From contig NZ_CP045393.1 in assembly GCF_009363655.1 (NCBI RefSeq), positions 3,410,001 through 3,474,000 of the forward strand: 64,000 nt of DNA, in the 5' to 3' direction. This DNA is from Roseovarius sp. THAF27 (GTDB lineage: Bacteria > Pseudomonadota > Alphaproteobacteria > Rhodobacterales > Rhodobacteraceae). Both the position numbers and the translations under genes were made by a program. The notes beneath the pieces were generated by a model, which saw nothing but the letters and a program-made list of their open reading frames with translations, made no database searches and was not told the DNA's origin. Position 1 is the stretch's first letter. The number at the start of each line of letters is the position of its first letter. Shown here piece by piece: positions 1 to 9,512 of this stretch.

Positions 1-414
1 AGGTGAAACAAGGCGGCGGCGCTTCATCCATTCTGCCTGCGCTTGACTGACAGCGACGACACTGTCGAACAGAGCCAGCGACGTCCGCAACATCGTGAAG
101 AACCTCAGTTTGGAGGGAACGTTCAAAGCGGCGAAGGCCTCTGTGTAGCTGTGTTCCACATGTACGAGCGGTTTGCTGGCATGACGGGCGCGGAACGCGA
201 TAAGTGCCGGAAGTCTGCGCCAGCTGAGGCTGAGGTGCGAGACGATCATATCCGCGTCGCAAATCGGCAAAGCGCCCTTGCGCGATACGACGCGCAGGCT
301 GTGGCGGGCAGATCGGGCCATCATGGGACAGGTCCGGATATGCTGAAGAACACGGTTCACGCCGCCCGGCGTGGCATCATCGACAAGGTGCAGGACGTGG
401 GGAAGGTCGGTCAT
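1..414 (-). CDS. Glycosyltransferase family 4 (GT-B fold), N-terminal 138 residues, cut by window edge
   Basis: The frame is open from an ATG at 414 to the window edge, so only the N-terminal domain is visible. The start HVLHLVDDATPGGVNRVL is the beta-1/glycine-rich loop typical of GT4 enzymes that transfer a sugar from a nucleotide donor, and LVHVEHSYTEAF plus VVAVSQAQ are the later acceptor-domain landmarks of this family. An AGAGAG stretch lies upstream of the ATG. It is the most upstream visible member, on the same strand, of the exopolysaccharide glycosyltransferase run, so it probably acts at the cytoplasmic membrane on the growing repeat unit. The catalytic C-terminal half is outside the window; donor and acceptor cannot be inferred. 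Confidence 0.75.
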   Translation of the reverse strand, partial: MTDLPHVLHLVDDATPGGVNRVLQHIRTCPMMARSARHSLRVVSRKGALPICDADMIVSHLSLSWRRLPALIAFRARHASKPLVHVEHSYTEAFAALNVPSKLRFFTMLRTSLALFDSVVAVSQAQAEWMKRRRLVSP

Positions 415-443
415 GGATCTCTCTCTTTCTTTTTCTTACGAGG

Positions 444-1430
444 TCACGCGCGGGCGGCGCTCAAAACAGAACGGGCAAGCGTCATCGGCAGGTCGCCGAA
501 CTGCGCCGTGGCGTGGGCTGCCAGCAGGGTCGACACGCTGCGCAGCGGCTCTTCGATGAGCGGGCGAGCGGACTCATGGTATGCGCGGGCGAGCAGAGCA
601 CAGGCGGTTTCTCCGTCCCCGCTGCTAACCGCGCGACGGGCAAGATAGCGCAGTTGATAGGCGCGGGCCGCAGCCTCGTATCTGGCGAAAAACTCTGGTG
701 CGGTTGGGCGCAGCTTGCTCACCATGCGCTCCCAGGATGCGAGTTGGGCGTCCACATTGGCCGAGAGCCCGGTGGAATTGACACGGTATTCAGTCAGCAG
801 GCCGGGAACGCCTGCCATGATCCAATCGGTACAAAGGCACAGACGCATCCAGCATTCGATATCCTCGGACTGACGAAATGTTTCGTCGAAGATCCAGTCG
901 CGTTTCATCTCCGAAGCGGGTCGCCAGGCAATCTCTGCAAGCGCCTCGCGACGAATGACCGGGGCGGATCCGTTTCCGATGGGGTTGCGTTTGAAGACAT
1001 GCGCTGGCGTCACGCCGTGGAGGCGGGGGCGCTGCGCATGACCGATGCGTTGGCCTGCGTCATCGATCATCGCCGAGCCAGAATAGCTGATACCCACGTC
1101 AGGCTTTCCAAGCAGGTGATCTACATGAGTGGCAAGCTTTTCTGGCATCCAAAGGTCATCGGCGTCGCAAAACCCGATTACTTCCCCCCGCGCCTCTCCA
1201 ATGCCGCTGTTGCGTGCGCCAGCAAGGCCACGGTTGAACTGATGGAGAACCCGAAACCGGCTGTCCGAGGCGGCGTGAATACTGGCGATCAGAGCTGTAT
1301 CGTCGATCGAACCGTCATCGATGATGACGACCTCGAAATCACGGAATGTCTGTGCGCTGAGCGAGGCAAGCGTCGCAGGGAGTGTGGCGGAGGCGTTGTA
1401 GGCGGGAACGACGATCGTAGCGTAGGGCAT
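444..1430 (-). CDS. Glycosyltransferase family 2
   Basis: This 328-residue protein has the GT-A layout: nucleotide-binding VPAYNASATL at the N terminus, DDGSIDDT around residue 37, and the metal-binding GFCDADD near residue 90, followed by an acceptor region. It should add one sugar to a lipid-linked exopolysaccharide repeat unit in the cytoplasm. The ATG at 1430 was chosen because the GT2 fold begins immediately there and the next gene upstream stops at 1442; a longer reading of the frame would run backwards through that gene. It lies in a minus-strand run flippase-GT2-GT2-GT4. It resembles the neighbouring GT2, suggesting duplication and divergence. Confidence 0.88.
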   Translation of the reverse strand: MPYATIVVPAYNASATLPATLASLSAQTFRDFEVVIIDDGSIDDTALIASIHAASDSRFRVLHQFNRGLAGARNSGIGEARGEVIGFCDADDLWMPEKLATHVDHLLGKPDVGISYSGSAMIDDAGQRIGHAQRPRLHGVTPAHVFKRNPIGNGSAPVIRREALAEIAWRPASEMKRDWIFDETFRQSEDIECWMRLCLCTDWIMAGVPGLLTEYRVNSTGLSANVDAQLASWERMVSKLRPTAPEFFARYEAAARAYQLRYLARRAVSSGDGETACALLARAYHESARPLIEEPLRSVSTLLAAHATAQFGDLPMTLARSVLSAARA

Positions 1431-1441
1431 GGGATAGATCC

Positions 1442-2365
1442 TCAATTGGCAAAAAGATATTGGCGGGTGGGTTCGGGCAGACACGGCAGCAGCAGCGCGG
1501 CGAGCGCGATCAGCCCACCGCGGTGGGCCGGTAGAAGAAAGGCGGAGGCATGCTGGTAGCATCCTTCGAGGACAAGACGCTGCACGGTGGCGGCGGGAGC
1601 ACCGACGCGAAGGGCCCGGCGCGCGAGGTAGCGCAGGTGCACGGCCTCCGCCCGCGGATCGGCGCGAAAGCCGAACCGGGCCGCGGTTTCGAGCGCAGCA
1701 CACCGTCCGGCACGCATTCTGTCGATATCCGCAGACAGGCCACGCGGGCTGAGCCGGTAGAGCACATGATCCGAATCGAGTCCCAAAAGGCGGTGGCCGG
1801 ATCCCACGAGATGGACCAGGAACTCGAGATCTTCGTTGTGAACGAGGTCTTCGCGGAAACCGCCGAGGATTTCGAACGTGTCGCGGCGCAAAGACAGGTT
1901 GGACAGCGTGCAGACCGGGTTCTCGCCGAGCAACGATGGGACGGTCACGTCGCCTGCCGGCACGTGCGAGCGGGTGCGAACGTGACCGGGGTCTTCGTTG
2001 AAAAAACCAACCCGCCCGAAAACGGCCTGAACCTGACCCCTGCCGAGATGTTGCGCAACATCACGCAGCTTGTGACGCTTCCAGATGTCATCGGCGTCGC
2101 AAAAGGCTATGATATCGCCGGTGGATTGCACGATCGCACCATGGTTGCGAGCGGCACTGGGGCCTTTGCGCGGATTGCGCACCAACTTCAGGCGAGGGTC
2201 GGCTTGCACCAAGGATTTGGCGACGCTCCAGCTGCTGTCGGCCGATCCATCCTCCACAAGTATCGCCTCCCAATCGATGAAGCTTTGGTCCTGCAATGCT
2301 GCGATGGTGGCTGGCAGCGTGTGGGCGGCGTTGAAAACAGGAATGACAATGGAAATGCGGGTCAT
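1442..2365 (-). CDS. Glycosyltransferase family 2
   Basis: This 307-residue GT-A fold protein has IPVFNAAHTL at the N terminus, then EDGSADSS and the metal-coordinating AFCDADD. Its ATG at 2365 overlaps the stop of the upstream flippase gene as ATGA, which fixes the start and implies translational coupling; it ends 11 bp before the next GT2 start. The protein shares layout and C-terminal motifs with that neighbour (both end in YLARRA-type helices), so the pair probably adds successive sugars to the same repeat unit. The exact sugar is not predictable. Confidence 0.88.
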   Translation of the reverse strand: MTRISIVIPVFNAAHTLPATIAALQDQSFIDWEAILVEDGSADSSWSVAKSLVQADPRLKLVRNPRKGPSAARNHGAIVQSTGDIIAFCDADDIWKRHKLRDVAQHLGRGQVQAVFGRVGFFNEDPGHVRTRSHVPAGDVTVPSLLGENPVCTLSNLSLRRDTFEILGGFREDLVHNEDLEFLVHLVGSGHRLLGLDSDHVLYRLSPRGLSADIDRMRAGRCAALETAARFGFRADPRAEAVHLRYLARRALRVGAPAATVQRLVLEGCYQHASAFLLPAHRGGLIALAALLLPCLPEPTRQYLFAN

Positions 2366-3594
2366 GACAGGGCGCTCTCGGGGATCGGAGTAAAGGCGAA
2401 TTTCAGGGCCGGACGGGAGAGCAGCAGCATGATGATGCTGGCCGTCACCAAGTAGCCCCAGGCGATGGCGTCGAGGCCGAAGGGAGCAGCGATCACGACG
2501 TTCAGCATGACCGCCGCCGTCAGCAGCACAGTACCTTTGAGTTCCAGCATCGGGCGGTTCTCGGCCCGGTGCCAGCCGGCGGTCGCCGTCCAGAGCATTG
2601 TGGGGATGGCGACAAGGCAAAGGATGGATACCGGTTTCGCCAAGGCGTCCCAGCCCTCGCCAAGCAACAGCGGCACATACCACTCGGCGAGCAGGGCCTG
2701 CAGGATGACTGCGGGTGCCACGATGCCGATGGACAGGGCGAACCCCTGGCGCATGGCCGCGGAACGGTCGGAGTGCGTGCAGAGATGCGGGAAAAGCACC
2801 GCGGCGAAAGCGGCTGAAAAGGAGGAGGCAAGGCTGAGGCCGGCGTTGAAGGCCATGAAATAGAGGCCGAGAATTTCCGGGCCGAGCAGCGCGCCGACGA
2901 TCAGCTTGTCGGCATGCAACCGTGCGGTCATGATCATCTCGGTGCTCAGGATCGGCCAGCCGAACCGAATGAACGGGCGGGTCGCAGCCTTGCCTTGCTC
3001 TGGAGTACTGTGCCACGGGTGCAGGCGGCGCATCGCCACGAGCCAGAAGGGCGCGGTCAGAAACCGTGGCAAGACAAGCGCCAAGGCCGACGGCCACACC
3101 ATTGCGAGAGCCACCGAGATCAGGTTCGCCAGCACGGTCTGCCCACCGGCGATGGCGGCAGTCTGCTTGAGCTTGCCTGCCCTCATGGCCAGCCCCGCCT
3201 GGACCAGCCCGCCGGGCATGAACAGGTACTCGCCAGCCAGGACAAGGATCAGTGTGGCCATTGCAATGTTGCCGGTCAGCGCCCATACGCCACCGGCGAT
3301 GACGCATTGGATTGCGAAAAGACCAAGGCACCAGACCCAAAAGAGGTCACGCGCCCGGTTGCAGGTTGGTACAAGCTCGGATGCCGGGGCGGCGATGATG
3401 CGCTGCCCGATGCCGTTCTGGGTCAGCGACTTCAACAGGTCCCCGATCGCCAGCGCGGCGGCGGCTACGCCTATCTCTGCCACGTCGAGCGTGCGGGCCA
3501 CGGCAATGACGACACCGAGGCGCGACAGCTTGGTCGCGATCTCGGAGGCACCGTAGGCAATCAGGTGGCTGAACATGGAGGAAGGTCTGGGCAC
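2362..3594 (-). CDS. Wzx-type oligosaccharide flippase (polysaccharide transport / MVF superfamily)
   Basis: A 410-residue polytopic membrane protein with about twelve hydrophobic segments, beginning with YGASEIATKLSRLG, the amphipathic first helix usual for PST/Wzx lipid-linked repeat-unit flippases. It would move undecaprenyl-diphosphate-linked repeat units from the cytoplasmic to the periplasmic face for polymerisation. The reading frame opens with GTG at 3594; an ATG six codons inside (3576) is an equally good start, as neither has a clear ribosome binding site. It is the first gene of the minus-strand glycosyltransferase operon and overlaps the following GT2 by 4 bp. Confidence 0.85.
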   Translation of the reverse strand: MPRPSSMFSHLIAYGASEIATKLSRLGVVIAVARTLDVAEIGVAAAALAIGDLLKSLTQNGIGQRIIAAPASELVPTCNRARDLFWVWCLGLFAIQCVIAGGVWALTGNIAMATLILVLAGEYLFMPGGLVQAGLAMRAGKLKQTAAIAGGQTVLANLISVALAMVWPSALALVLPRFLTAPFWLVAMRRLHPWHSTPEQGKAATRPFIRFGWPILSTEMIMTARLHADKLIVGALLGPEILGLYFMAFNAGLSLASSFSAAFAAVLFPHLCTHSDRSAAMRQGFALSIGIVAPAVILQALLAEWYVPLLLGEGWDALAKPVSILCLVAIPTMLWTATAGWHRAENRPMLELKGTVLLTAAVMLNVVIAAPFGLDAIAWGYLVTASIIMLLLSRPALKFAFTPIPESALS

Positions 3595-3785
3595 GGTCGC
3601 TTGGCTTTCATTAAGGTTGGCTATTCCTACCCGCCAATGACACGCCCGTCGCGGGCGCGGCGGGAGAGCAAGACGCCGCTATCGAGTGGTCACCTATCCT
3701 TTCGGGTCACACTTCCACCCGATTGAACGCGTGGAGCGAACAAAACCCTGCATTAGAAAACGCTAAGTTGTACTTAGGAAGAATC

Positions 3786-5000
3786 ATGACTGCTGTTCGC
3801 AAACGCCTGCTCGGCTCTTGCCTGAGCTTCGCCCTCACCGCCGCTTGCGGCGATGCCCCCGCGCCCGAGAACCTCGCGCCCGTCAAGAGCGGAGGCGCGT
3901 ATCAGGCGCAGTACCGCGAGCCACTTCGCAGGTCCGAGGACCAGCCCATTCTGCGGTCAGAGCAGATGAACGCCCGCAAATGCAGACCTGGTCAGGGCGC
4001 AGGGGGCAAGGGCGGCAGCGTCGCCACCGCCGGATTGCGCGGTGAACGCCTGTCGCGGAATGACCTGGTCGATATCAGAATTTCCGACGATGAGACCTTC
4101 AACGGTGATTACGTGGTGTCGCGCGACGGTGACCTGAAACTCCCCTTCCTCCCACCGGTACGCGCGCAAGGGCGTACCACCGTAGACATTGAAGCGCAGA
4201 TCGCACGCCTTCTCGTACGGGAGGGTTTCTACGACGAGGCACCGCGCATCTCTGCGCGTGTCTCCGATTTCGCAAGCGTCAACGTGGCGGTTTCCGGAGC
4301 GGTTTTTGAGCCGCACGCGGTAGAGATCGGCAATCGTGTCGCCGACGACATCGACCGGGCGCGGCAGGCAGCACTCGGCGCGTCCACCGAGGCGCGAAAT
4401 CTTTCGGCAGCGCTGCGCGCGGTTGGCGGCGTTCGCCCGGATGCCGACCTGTCCGCCGTGGAACTGCGCCGTAACGGAACCCGGCATGTCCTCGACATGC
4501 GCGGCGTCTTCGAAGGCCGCAACGCAGTCGATGTTATGCTGCTGACCGGCGACGAGATCAGGGTGCCTTCGCGCCAGTGTTTCCAGGACGACCTGATGCG
4601 TCCCAGCCCGATCAGCCCGCCCGGCATATCCCTGTTCCTGTCGAACCTGACCCAGCCGGCGACCGGCAATGCGCCATCGGCCGTGGGCCGAGAGGTGCGC
4701 GAAGTTCCCTACGGGACGCGGTTCATGCAGGCAGTGGTCAATACCAACTGTGTCGGTGGCGCGCGGGCAACCAGCGCCAAGCGTTCGGCCGTCCTGTTCA
4801 CGCGCGACCCAATCACGGGCGTCTCGACGGTGATCGAGCGCAAGATCGAGGACATGCTGCGCCGCGCGGATCGGGACGATTACGACCCCTACCTGCTGCC
4901 GGGTGACGCGATCGCCTGCTACGACAGCAGTGTCACGAATTTTACCGAGGTTGCAAAGATCGTCGGTGCGGTTGTGGCCACAGGCGCAATCGTCGACTGA
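3786..5000 (+). CDS. Wza-type polysaccharide export outer-membrane lipoprotein
   Basis: 404 residues from the ATG at 3786, which follows an AGGAA box and opens a lipoprotein signal (RKRLLGSCLSFALTAAC; Cys21 is the likely lipidated residue, with Thr rather than Leu at -3). An upstream in-frame ATG at 3723 would put the signal peptide in the interior and is rejected. A poly-export domain follows (VDIRISDDETFNGDYVVS; DGDLKLPFLPPV), then SLBB-like segments. It should form the outer-membrane channel for secreted polysaccharide with the Wzc-like protein at 10528. It is transcribed away from the glycosyltransferase operon; the intergenic region 3595-3785 presumably holds both promoters. Confidence 0.85.
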   Translation: MTAVRKRLLGSCLSFALTAACGDAPAPENLAPVKSGGAYQAQYREPLRRSEDQPILRSEQMNARKCRPGQGAGGKGGSVATAGLRGERLSRNDLVDIRISDDETFNGDYVVSRDGDLKLPFLPPVRAQGRTTVDIEAQIARLLVREGFYDEAPRISARVSDFASVNVAVSGAVFEPHAVEIGNRVADDIDRARQAALGASTEARNLSAALRAVGGVRPDADLSAVELRRNGTRHVLDMRGVFEGRNAVDVMLLTGDEIRVPSRQCFQDDLMRPSPISPPGISLFLSNLTQPATGNAPSAVGREVREVPYGTRFMQAVVNTNCVGGARATSAKRSAVLFTRDPITGVSTVIERKIEDMLRRADRDDYDPYLLPGDAIACYDSSVTNFTEVAKIVGAVVATGAIVD

Positions 5001-5003
5001 TGG

Positions 5004-7502
5004 TCAGGAAAGCGAAGGGTCGGGCAGGTGCGCTCGTGTCTGCCTGGCTGTTTCGATTGCCCGCTCCATACGGTCGCGATCCCCGCTTTCTGCCGCCATT
5101 TCAACAGCGACAAGCGCGTCTCGCAGGTCCGGTTGACCGAATGCAGCGGCGCTGCCGGCCACCTTGTGCGCTTCTGCGGCAATCTCGGACATGTCGTCCG
5201 GTCGGGTTTCAAGCCAGTCGAACAGCGCGTTCGTCTGTGACACATAGCGGGCGGTCAGGCGATCCAAGGTATTCTGTTCCTCTTGCGGAGCGACCGATGC
5301 TTCGACTGCCGATTGCTCGCCGGACGTGAATTGGTTAATAACGCGCACGAGTTCTTCCTCGACAAGCGGCTTTGGAAGAAAGCCAGACATACCAGCCGCG
5401 ATAAAACGGTCCTTGGCCTCTGGCAAAACGTTGGCCGAGAACGCCACGATCGGCACATCTTGGTTAGGACCGTTGCCAGCGCGGATGGCGCGTGTTGCAC
5501 CCAGCCCGTCAAGCACGGGCATCCGTATGTCCATCAAGATGAGATCGAAACGCCCCTTTTCAGCGGCTTCTACGGCCTCCTGGCCGTTGCGTGCCTCGGT
5601 CACCCGGTGACCGAGGCCAAACAGCGTTTCCCCTGCCAGTTCGAGGTTTATCTCGTTATCCTCGACCAACAGTATATTGTGACCTTGAGCTTCGGGATCC
5701 GAGGGTTGCGGATCATCTTCTTCTTCGGGACCATCGACGCAGGTCAATGGCAAGCGCAGCCAGAATACACTGCCCTCGTCTTCTGTGCTTTCGACCCCGA
5801 TCTCTCCGTCCATCGCCTCGACAAACCGGCGGGCAATGCCAAGGCCCAGGCCGGTCCCTGCGGACGCGCCTTCGCCGGTGTTGTCGATTGTCTGAAAGTC
5901 GCCGAATATCCGCTCTTGGTCAGCTTCAGGAATACCAACACCCGTGTCGATCACACGCAAATCCAATCCGCTTTCGCTGCATTCCGCTTCGACTACGATA
6001 CGTCCGTCGCGCGTGAACTTGATGGCGTTGCCGACGAGATTCAGCAGCACCTGTTGCAGACGCGAAGCGTCAATGCGCACCCATGTCGCCGGATCTCCGA
6101 TCCAACCCCATTGAATATGGTTGCCGTTTGCCTCGGCCGCACTGGCCTGCGAGTCCACGATATCCTGTATGAGACGCCCGATATGCACGACCTCCTCGCG
6201 CGGCTCGGCGGCGCCGGCTTCGAAACGCGCGACATCGAGGACGGCATCGACATGATGCATCAACACGCCCCCCGATATGTCCATGTTGCGCACGTATCGG
6301 TCCTGTGTCACCGAGAGCGGTGTCTTCTCGAGAAGAGCGAGGTTGCCAAGAAGCCCATTCAGCGGCGTTCTGATTTCATGTGTCATCATGGCCAGGAAGT
6401 CGGCTTTGGCCTTCTCTCCTGCAAGCGCCTTGTCGCGGGCCTCGACCAGTTCGGTTTCAGCCGCAACACGGTGAGAAATATCACGCAGAAATGCGACAAT
6501 CATCTCGTCCTCGCCCGACTCCGCCATTTCCAATGCCAGCTCGACAGGGAATATCTCACCATTGCGCCGTTTGGCTTCAAGCCGAACCCGGCCTTGGCCA
6601 ACCACGCGCTGCTCACCCGAGACGCGCATGCGGTGCATTCCGGCGTCATGGGCTGCACGGTGGTGGTCCGGCACGACAATATCCGCGATGTTCTTTCCGA
6701 GAACTTCATCTGTTGGATACTGAAAAGTGCGTTCCGCGGCCTTGTTGAAATTCAGAATCCGCCCGTCCAGATCCGCGACAATGACCGCATCCAAGGAGGT
6801 TTCGAGGATGGTATTGAGTCGGGAGTAGGCATCGGCCAGTTCATGGCCCCGGGTTTCCGTTTGCTTGCCCACCCGCCGGGTATGACCCAGCAATACGATC
6901 AACGCCAGTACGAGCGCCGCAGCAATAAGGGCCAGGCGCAACAGGGTGGAGGCGAAGTTTTCACGGCTTTGGTCCGACCGTTCCACAAAAAACTGAAGCC
7001 CCGTGGTTGCGGCCGCGCGCAACAGCGACCTCATTTCATCGGCGGCCTCGCTCAAGGCGGGGAGCGCGGCGCGCAATTCATCGCGAGGTCCGTCGATGAT
7101 CGGGATCACGGCATCAAGCCTGTTTCGGATCGTCGCGATCGATTGCCCAAAAGCCTCAATCTGTCGCAACTCCGTATAGAGCGCACCGGAGTGCAGAGTA
7201 TCTATTCGGCTGTAGAATACGTCAAACTCGACAATCAACTCCTCCAATGCGTCTGGATCTGTGCTTGACTGCGCGGTCTGTACAGCGTTTCGAAAATCAA
7301 GGAACTCAACCTCCGCCTGTGACAGCACCCAGTGGACGTTGTCGGACCGAGCGGAGTTCAGAAAGCGCAGATCGCGGATGATCTCGGAAATCAGGAACGT
7401 GATGGACAGCACGCACAACAAACCAACCAGGACCAGCAAAAGCTGGCCCCGGCGCCATAGCGCAGTGTCGCGTGATCGCTGTTGCGATATGGCTTCAATC
7501 AT
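5004..7502 (-). CDS. Hybrid sensor histidine kinase with PAS, receiver and Hpt domains
   Basis: 832 residues from the ATG at 7502, which overlaps the stop of the upstream gene as ATGA. Order: membrane helix about 20-41, periplasmic four-helix-like sensor about 45-185, second helix about 186-206, PAS about 225-345, dimerisation helix with phospho-accepting H375 in MTHEIRTP, ATPase domain with NLVGNAIKF, receiver with LMDIRMP, and C-terminal Hpt with AHKVAGSAAAFG. The chain H-D-H implies a phosphorelay to a separate response regulator; the only one nearby is the LuxR-type protein at 9798. Translation is coupled to the periplasmic molybdopterin-fold protein, a likely signal partner. It sits inside the polysaccharide locus. 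Confidence 0.93.
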   Translation of the reverse strand: MIEAISQQRSRDTALWRRGQLLLVLVGLLCVLSITFLISEIIRDLRFLNSARSDNVHWVLSQAEVEFLDFRNAVQTAQSSTDPDALEELIVEFDVFYSRIDTLHSGALYTELRQIEAFGQSIATIRNRLDAVIPIIDGPRDELRAALPALSEAADEMRSLLRAAATTGLQFFVERSDQSRENFASTLLRLALIAAALVLALIVLLGHTRRVGKQTETRGHELADAYSRLNTILETSLDAVIVADLDGRILNFNKAAERTFQYPTDEVLGKNIADIVVPDHHRAAHDAGMHRMRVSGEQRVVGQGRVRLEAKRRNGEIFPVELALEMAESGEDEMIVAFLRDISHRVAAETELVEARDKALAGEKAKADFLAMMTHEIRTPLNGLLGNLALLEKTPLSVTQDRYVRNMDISGGVLMHHVDAVLDVARFEAGAAEPREEVVHIGRLIQDIVDSQASAAEANGNHIQWGWIGDPATWVRIDASRLQQVLLNLVGNAIKFTRDGRIVVEAECSESGLDLRVIDTGVGIPEADQERIFGDFQTIDNTGEGASAGTGLGLGIARRFVEAMDGEIGVESTEDEGSVFWLRLPLTCVDGPEEEDDPQPSDPEAQGHNILLVEDNEINLELAGETLFGLGHRVTEARNGQEAVEAAEKGRFDLILMDIRMPVLDGLGATRAIRAGNGPNQDVPIVAFSANVLPEAKDRFIAAGMSGFLPKPLVEEELVRVINQFTSGEQSAVEASVAPQEEQNTLDRLTARYVSQTNALFDWLETRPDDMSEIAAEAHKVAGSAAAFGQPDLRDALVAVEMAAESGDRDRMERAIETARQTRAHLPDPSLS

Positions 7503-8011
7503 TCCTTTATGGTGATCCGATCGAGTTGCCAAATACTGCGAGAGTAGATGACTTCGGTCCGGTAGTCACTGGAAGACGAGAAGGGATAGATCACCCAGAG
7601 CGGTCCCTTGTCACGGCGCGACAATTCCTTGCCGTCCATCGCATAGGCAACGATCGGGCCGCCCTCGGTCGCGTCGGACACCGGGATCGACACGCTGTAA
7701 TCGTTGATCGCGGTCGCCTCGATCGTGCTGCCGTCGGCGCCGAGGTGATCGAGCAGAGTCTTGAGCCGTACGCCTGTAAAAACATGGTCTCCGGGGGTCC
7801 AGATGGTATCGGTTTTGATTTCGCTCTCGCCGAGTGCGCGCAGCATTTCCAAGTCTAAAGTCGCGGCTTCGCCATCATTGGTCATTTCGATATCGCCGGA
7901 AACAGTCAGCAGGACGCGACCCTCGGGCAATGGCAGGCTTTCGGCTTGTGCCGGCAGCGCCCACAGGCTGACTGCAACGACAACGGCCGGGACGACGCGC
8001 AAGAAGTTCAT
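7499..8011 (-). CDS. Periplasmic molybdopterin-oxidoreductase-fold (SUOX-like) protein, likely sensor partner
   Basis: 170 residues with a clear signal peptide (VVAVSLWALPAQA, cleavage near 23). The body resembles the oxidoreductase molybdopterin-binding domain: FTGVRLKTLLDHLGA, NDYSVSIPVSD, and IVAYAMDGKELSRRDKGPL with IYPF. No cysteine able to ligate molybdenum is visible, so it is probably a non-catalytic ligand-binding relative. Its stop overlaps the start of the hybrid kinase gene, arguing that the two proteins work together, perhaps with this one presenting a periplasmic signal to the kinase sensor domain. The partnership is an inference from gene overlap. Confidence 0.75.
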   Translation of the reverse strand: MNFLRVVPAVVVAVSLWALPAQAESLPLPEGRVLLTVSGDIEMTNDGEAATLDLEMLRALGESEIKTDTIWTPGDHVFTGVRLKTLLDHLGADGSTIEATAINDYSVSIPVSDATEGGPIVAYAMDGKELSRRDKGPLWVIYPFSSSSDYRTEVIYSRSIWQLDRITIKE

Positions 8012-8126
8012 TTGATGCTCCTGTATCTTGGTTAATCAGTTTCTCGCATTTCTGCGTGATGTTGTATGCTGGTCATAAGGATCAGCCTTGTATCCGTTCG
8101 GATAGTTCGCCGTCCGACCGGATAGT

Positions 8127-9512
8127 TTAATAAGCGCCCCGCCCGGACAGGACCGCCCGCACCGTCAGGGAAAGCAGCATCAGGTCGAGGATCATGCTAT
8201 TCGATCGGACGTAGGCAACATCCATGTCGATCATCTTGTCGAACCCGATATCGGCGCGACCAGAGACTTGCCACAGGCCGGTGATGCCGGGCCGGACCTT
8301 CAGCCGCTCCAGCGCCGCAGCCGGGTAAGCTGCAACCTCGCGCGGAAGTGCAGGGCGTGGCCCGACAACTGACATGTGACCCAGAAAGACATTCAGGATC
8401 TGCGGCAGTTCATCGACCGAATAGCGACGCAGGAATCGACCAACTCGGGTCACACGCGGATCGTGGCGCGACTTGAAGCAGATACCCTCGCGATCGGACT
8501 GCGACCGTATTGCGGCCAGTCGTTCCTCGGCATCCGTATGCATTGTGCGGAACTTGTAGATCGTGAAAGGAGCCCCGTCGCGACCGACGCGCATCTGCTT
8601 GAAAAGGGCGGGCCCCTTGCTTTCGAGCCTGATAAGAGCCGCGACACAGAGCAGTACGGGCGAAAGAGCCAGTAGAGCCAAACCACTCGTGACCATGTCG
8701 AAGCATCGCTTGCCAATCGCTTCCGGGCCGGCCATCCGCACCGCATGGACGGCAGCGCGACCCAGAAATGCGGCGTTGCCGAGCAGATATCGCTTGGCCA
8801 GGCGCCGCGGTTCTTGCGCGAGACGCCAGATCCATTCCATCCGTGCAGCCCGGACCAGTCTTGGGGCCCGGGTGACATTCCCGGCCAGAAAGTCGAACAA
8901 GGCCCCTACGCCAAGGACCACGCGCGGAGACAGGCCCGGCAGATGCCTGTCTATCCAGATTTCCTGCCGAGGTACGCCCATTGCGACAAGAAGTATATCG
9001 GCGCCGGAGGCATTGATCCGAGCCACGGCGGCGTCTTCGTCGGCGGCGCCATCATAGCCATCGAGCGTACCGGCGACGCGTAAACCGGGAATGGTCGTCA
9101 CAAGTTTCTTTGCCGCTTTGTCTGCCGTGCCGGGGGTCGCTCCGAACAGGAACACGGATAGCCCCCTCCGTGCTGCCTCGGCCAGAAGCGCCGGCGTGAA
9201 ATCCGTACCGTTAAGGTTCTGGGTCAAACCCGCACCGCTCATGCGGGCGGCCAGCTCGACCCCAATGCCGTCCGGTAGGATCAGGTCGGCCCGGCCAAGC
9301 GCGGCGGCATAGCCGCGGTCGCCTGCTCGGACATTCGCGCAATGCGCGTTCAGAAAGAATACGCTCCGCACAGAACCTGAAAGAACGTGCTCCACGGTCT
9401 GTTCAGTCGTCGCATCGACGAGCGGCAAGCCAAGGATGGTTCTGCGGGCGAGCGACGGCGAAACAGGCGTTGCAGCGGTTTCGAACGTTGCGAAAGGGTG
9501 GTGTCGGGTCAT
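8127..9512 (-). CDS. Fused WecG/TagA/CpsF glycosyltransferase and WcaJ-type initiating sugar transferase
   Basis: 461 residues from the ATG at 9512, preceded by GGAGA at the right distance. Residues about 25-245 are a GT26 (WecG/TagA/CpsF) domain with DGIGVELA, NGTDF, GVPRQEIW and EWIWRLAQEPRRL. Residues about 265-461 are a bacterial sugar transferase with the re-entrant helix after KRCFDMVTSG, then KFRTM, RRYSVDELPQ, VGPRP and RPGITGLWQVSGR. The C-terminal half would place the first sugar phosphate on undecaprenyl phosphate, and the N-terminal half would add the second sugar. One chain for steps 1 and 2 suggests substrate channelling at the inner membrane. Upstream in-frame ATGs are rejected for lack of homology and RBS. 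Confidence 0.87.
   Translation of the reverse strand: MTRHHPFATFETAATPVSPSLARRTILGLPLVDATTEQTVEHVLSGSVRSVFFLNAHCANVRAGDRGYAAALGRADLILPDGIGVELAARMSGAGLTQNLNGTDFTPALLAEAARRGLSVFLFGATPGTADKAAKKLVTTIPGLRVAGTLDGYDGAADEDAAVARINASGADILLVAMGVPRQEIWIDRHLPGLSPRVVLGVGALFDFLAGNVTRAPRLVRAARMEWIWRLAQEPRRLAKRYLLGNAAFLGRAAVHAVRMAGPEAIGKRCFDMVTSGLALLALSPVLLCVAALIRLESKGPALFKQMRVGRDGAPFTIYKFRTMHTDAEERLAAIRSQSDREGICFKSRHDPRVTRVGRFLRRYSVDELPQILNVFLGHMSVVGPRPALPREVAAYPAAALERLKVRPGITGLWQVSGRADIGFDKMIDMDVAYVRSNSMILDLMLLSLTVRAVLSGRGAY

Noticed and set aside
3643..3657. CGCCCG-TCG-CGGGCG hairpin between flippase and export genes
   Set aside because: No T tract and lies between divergent starts, so it is not a terminator; could be a protein site but nothing supports it.
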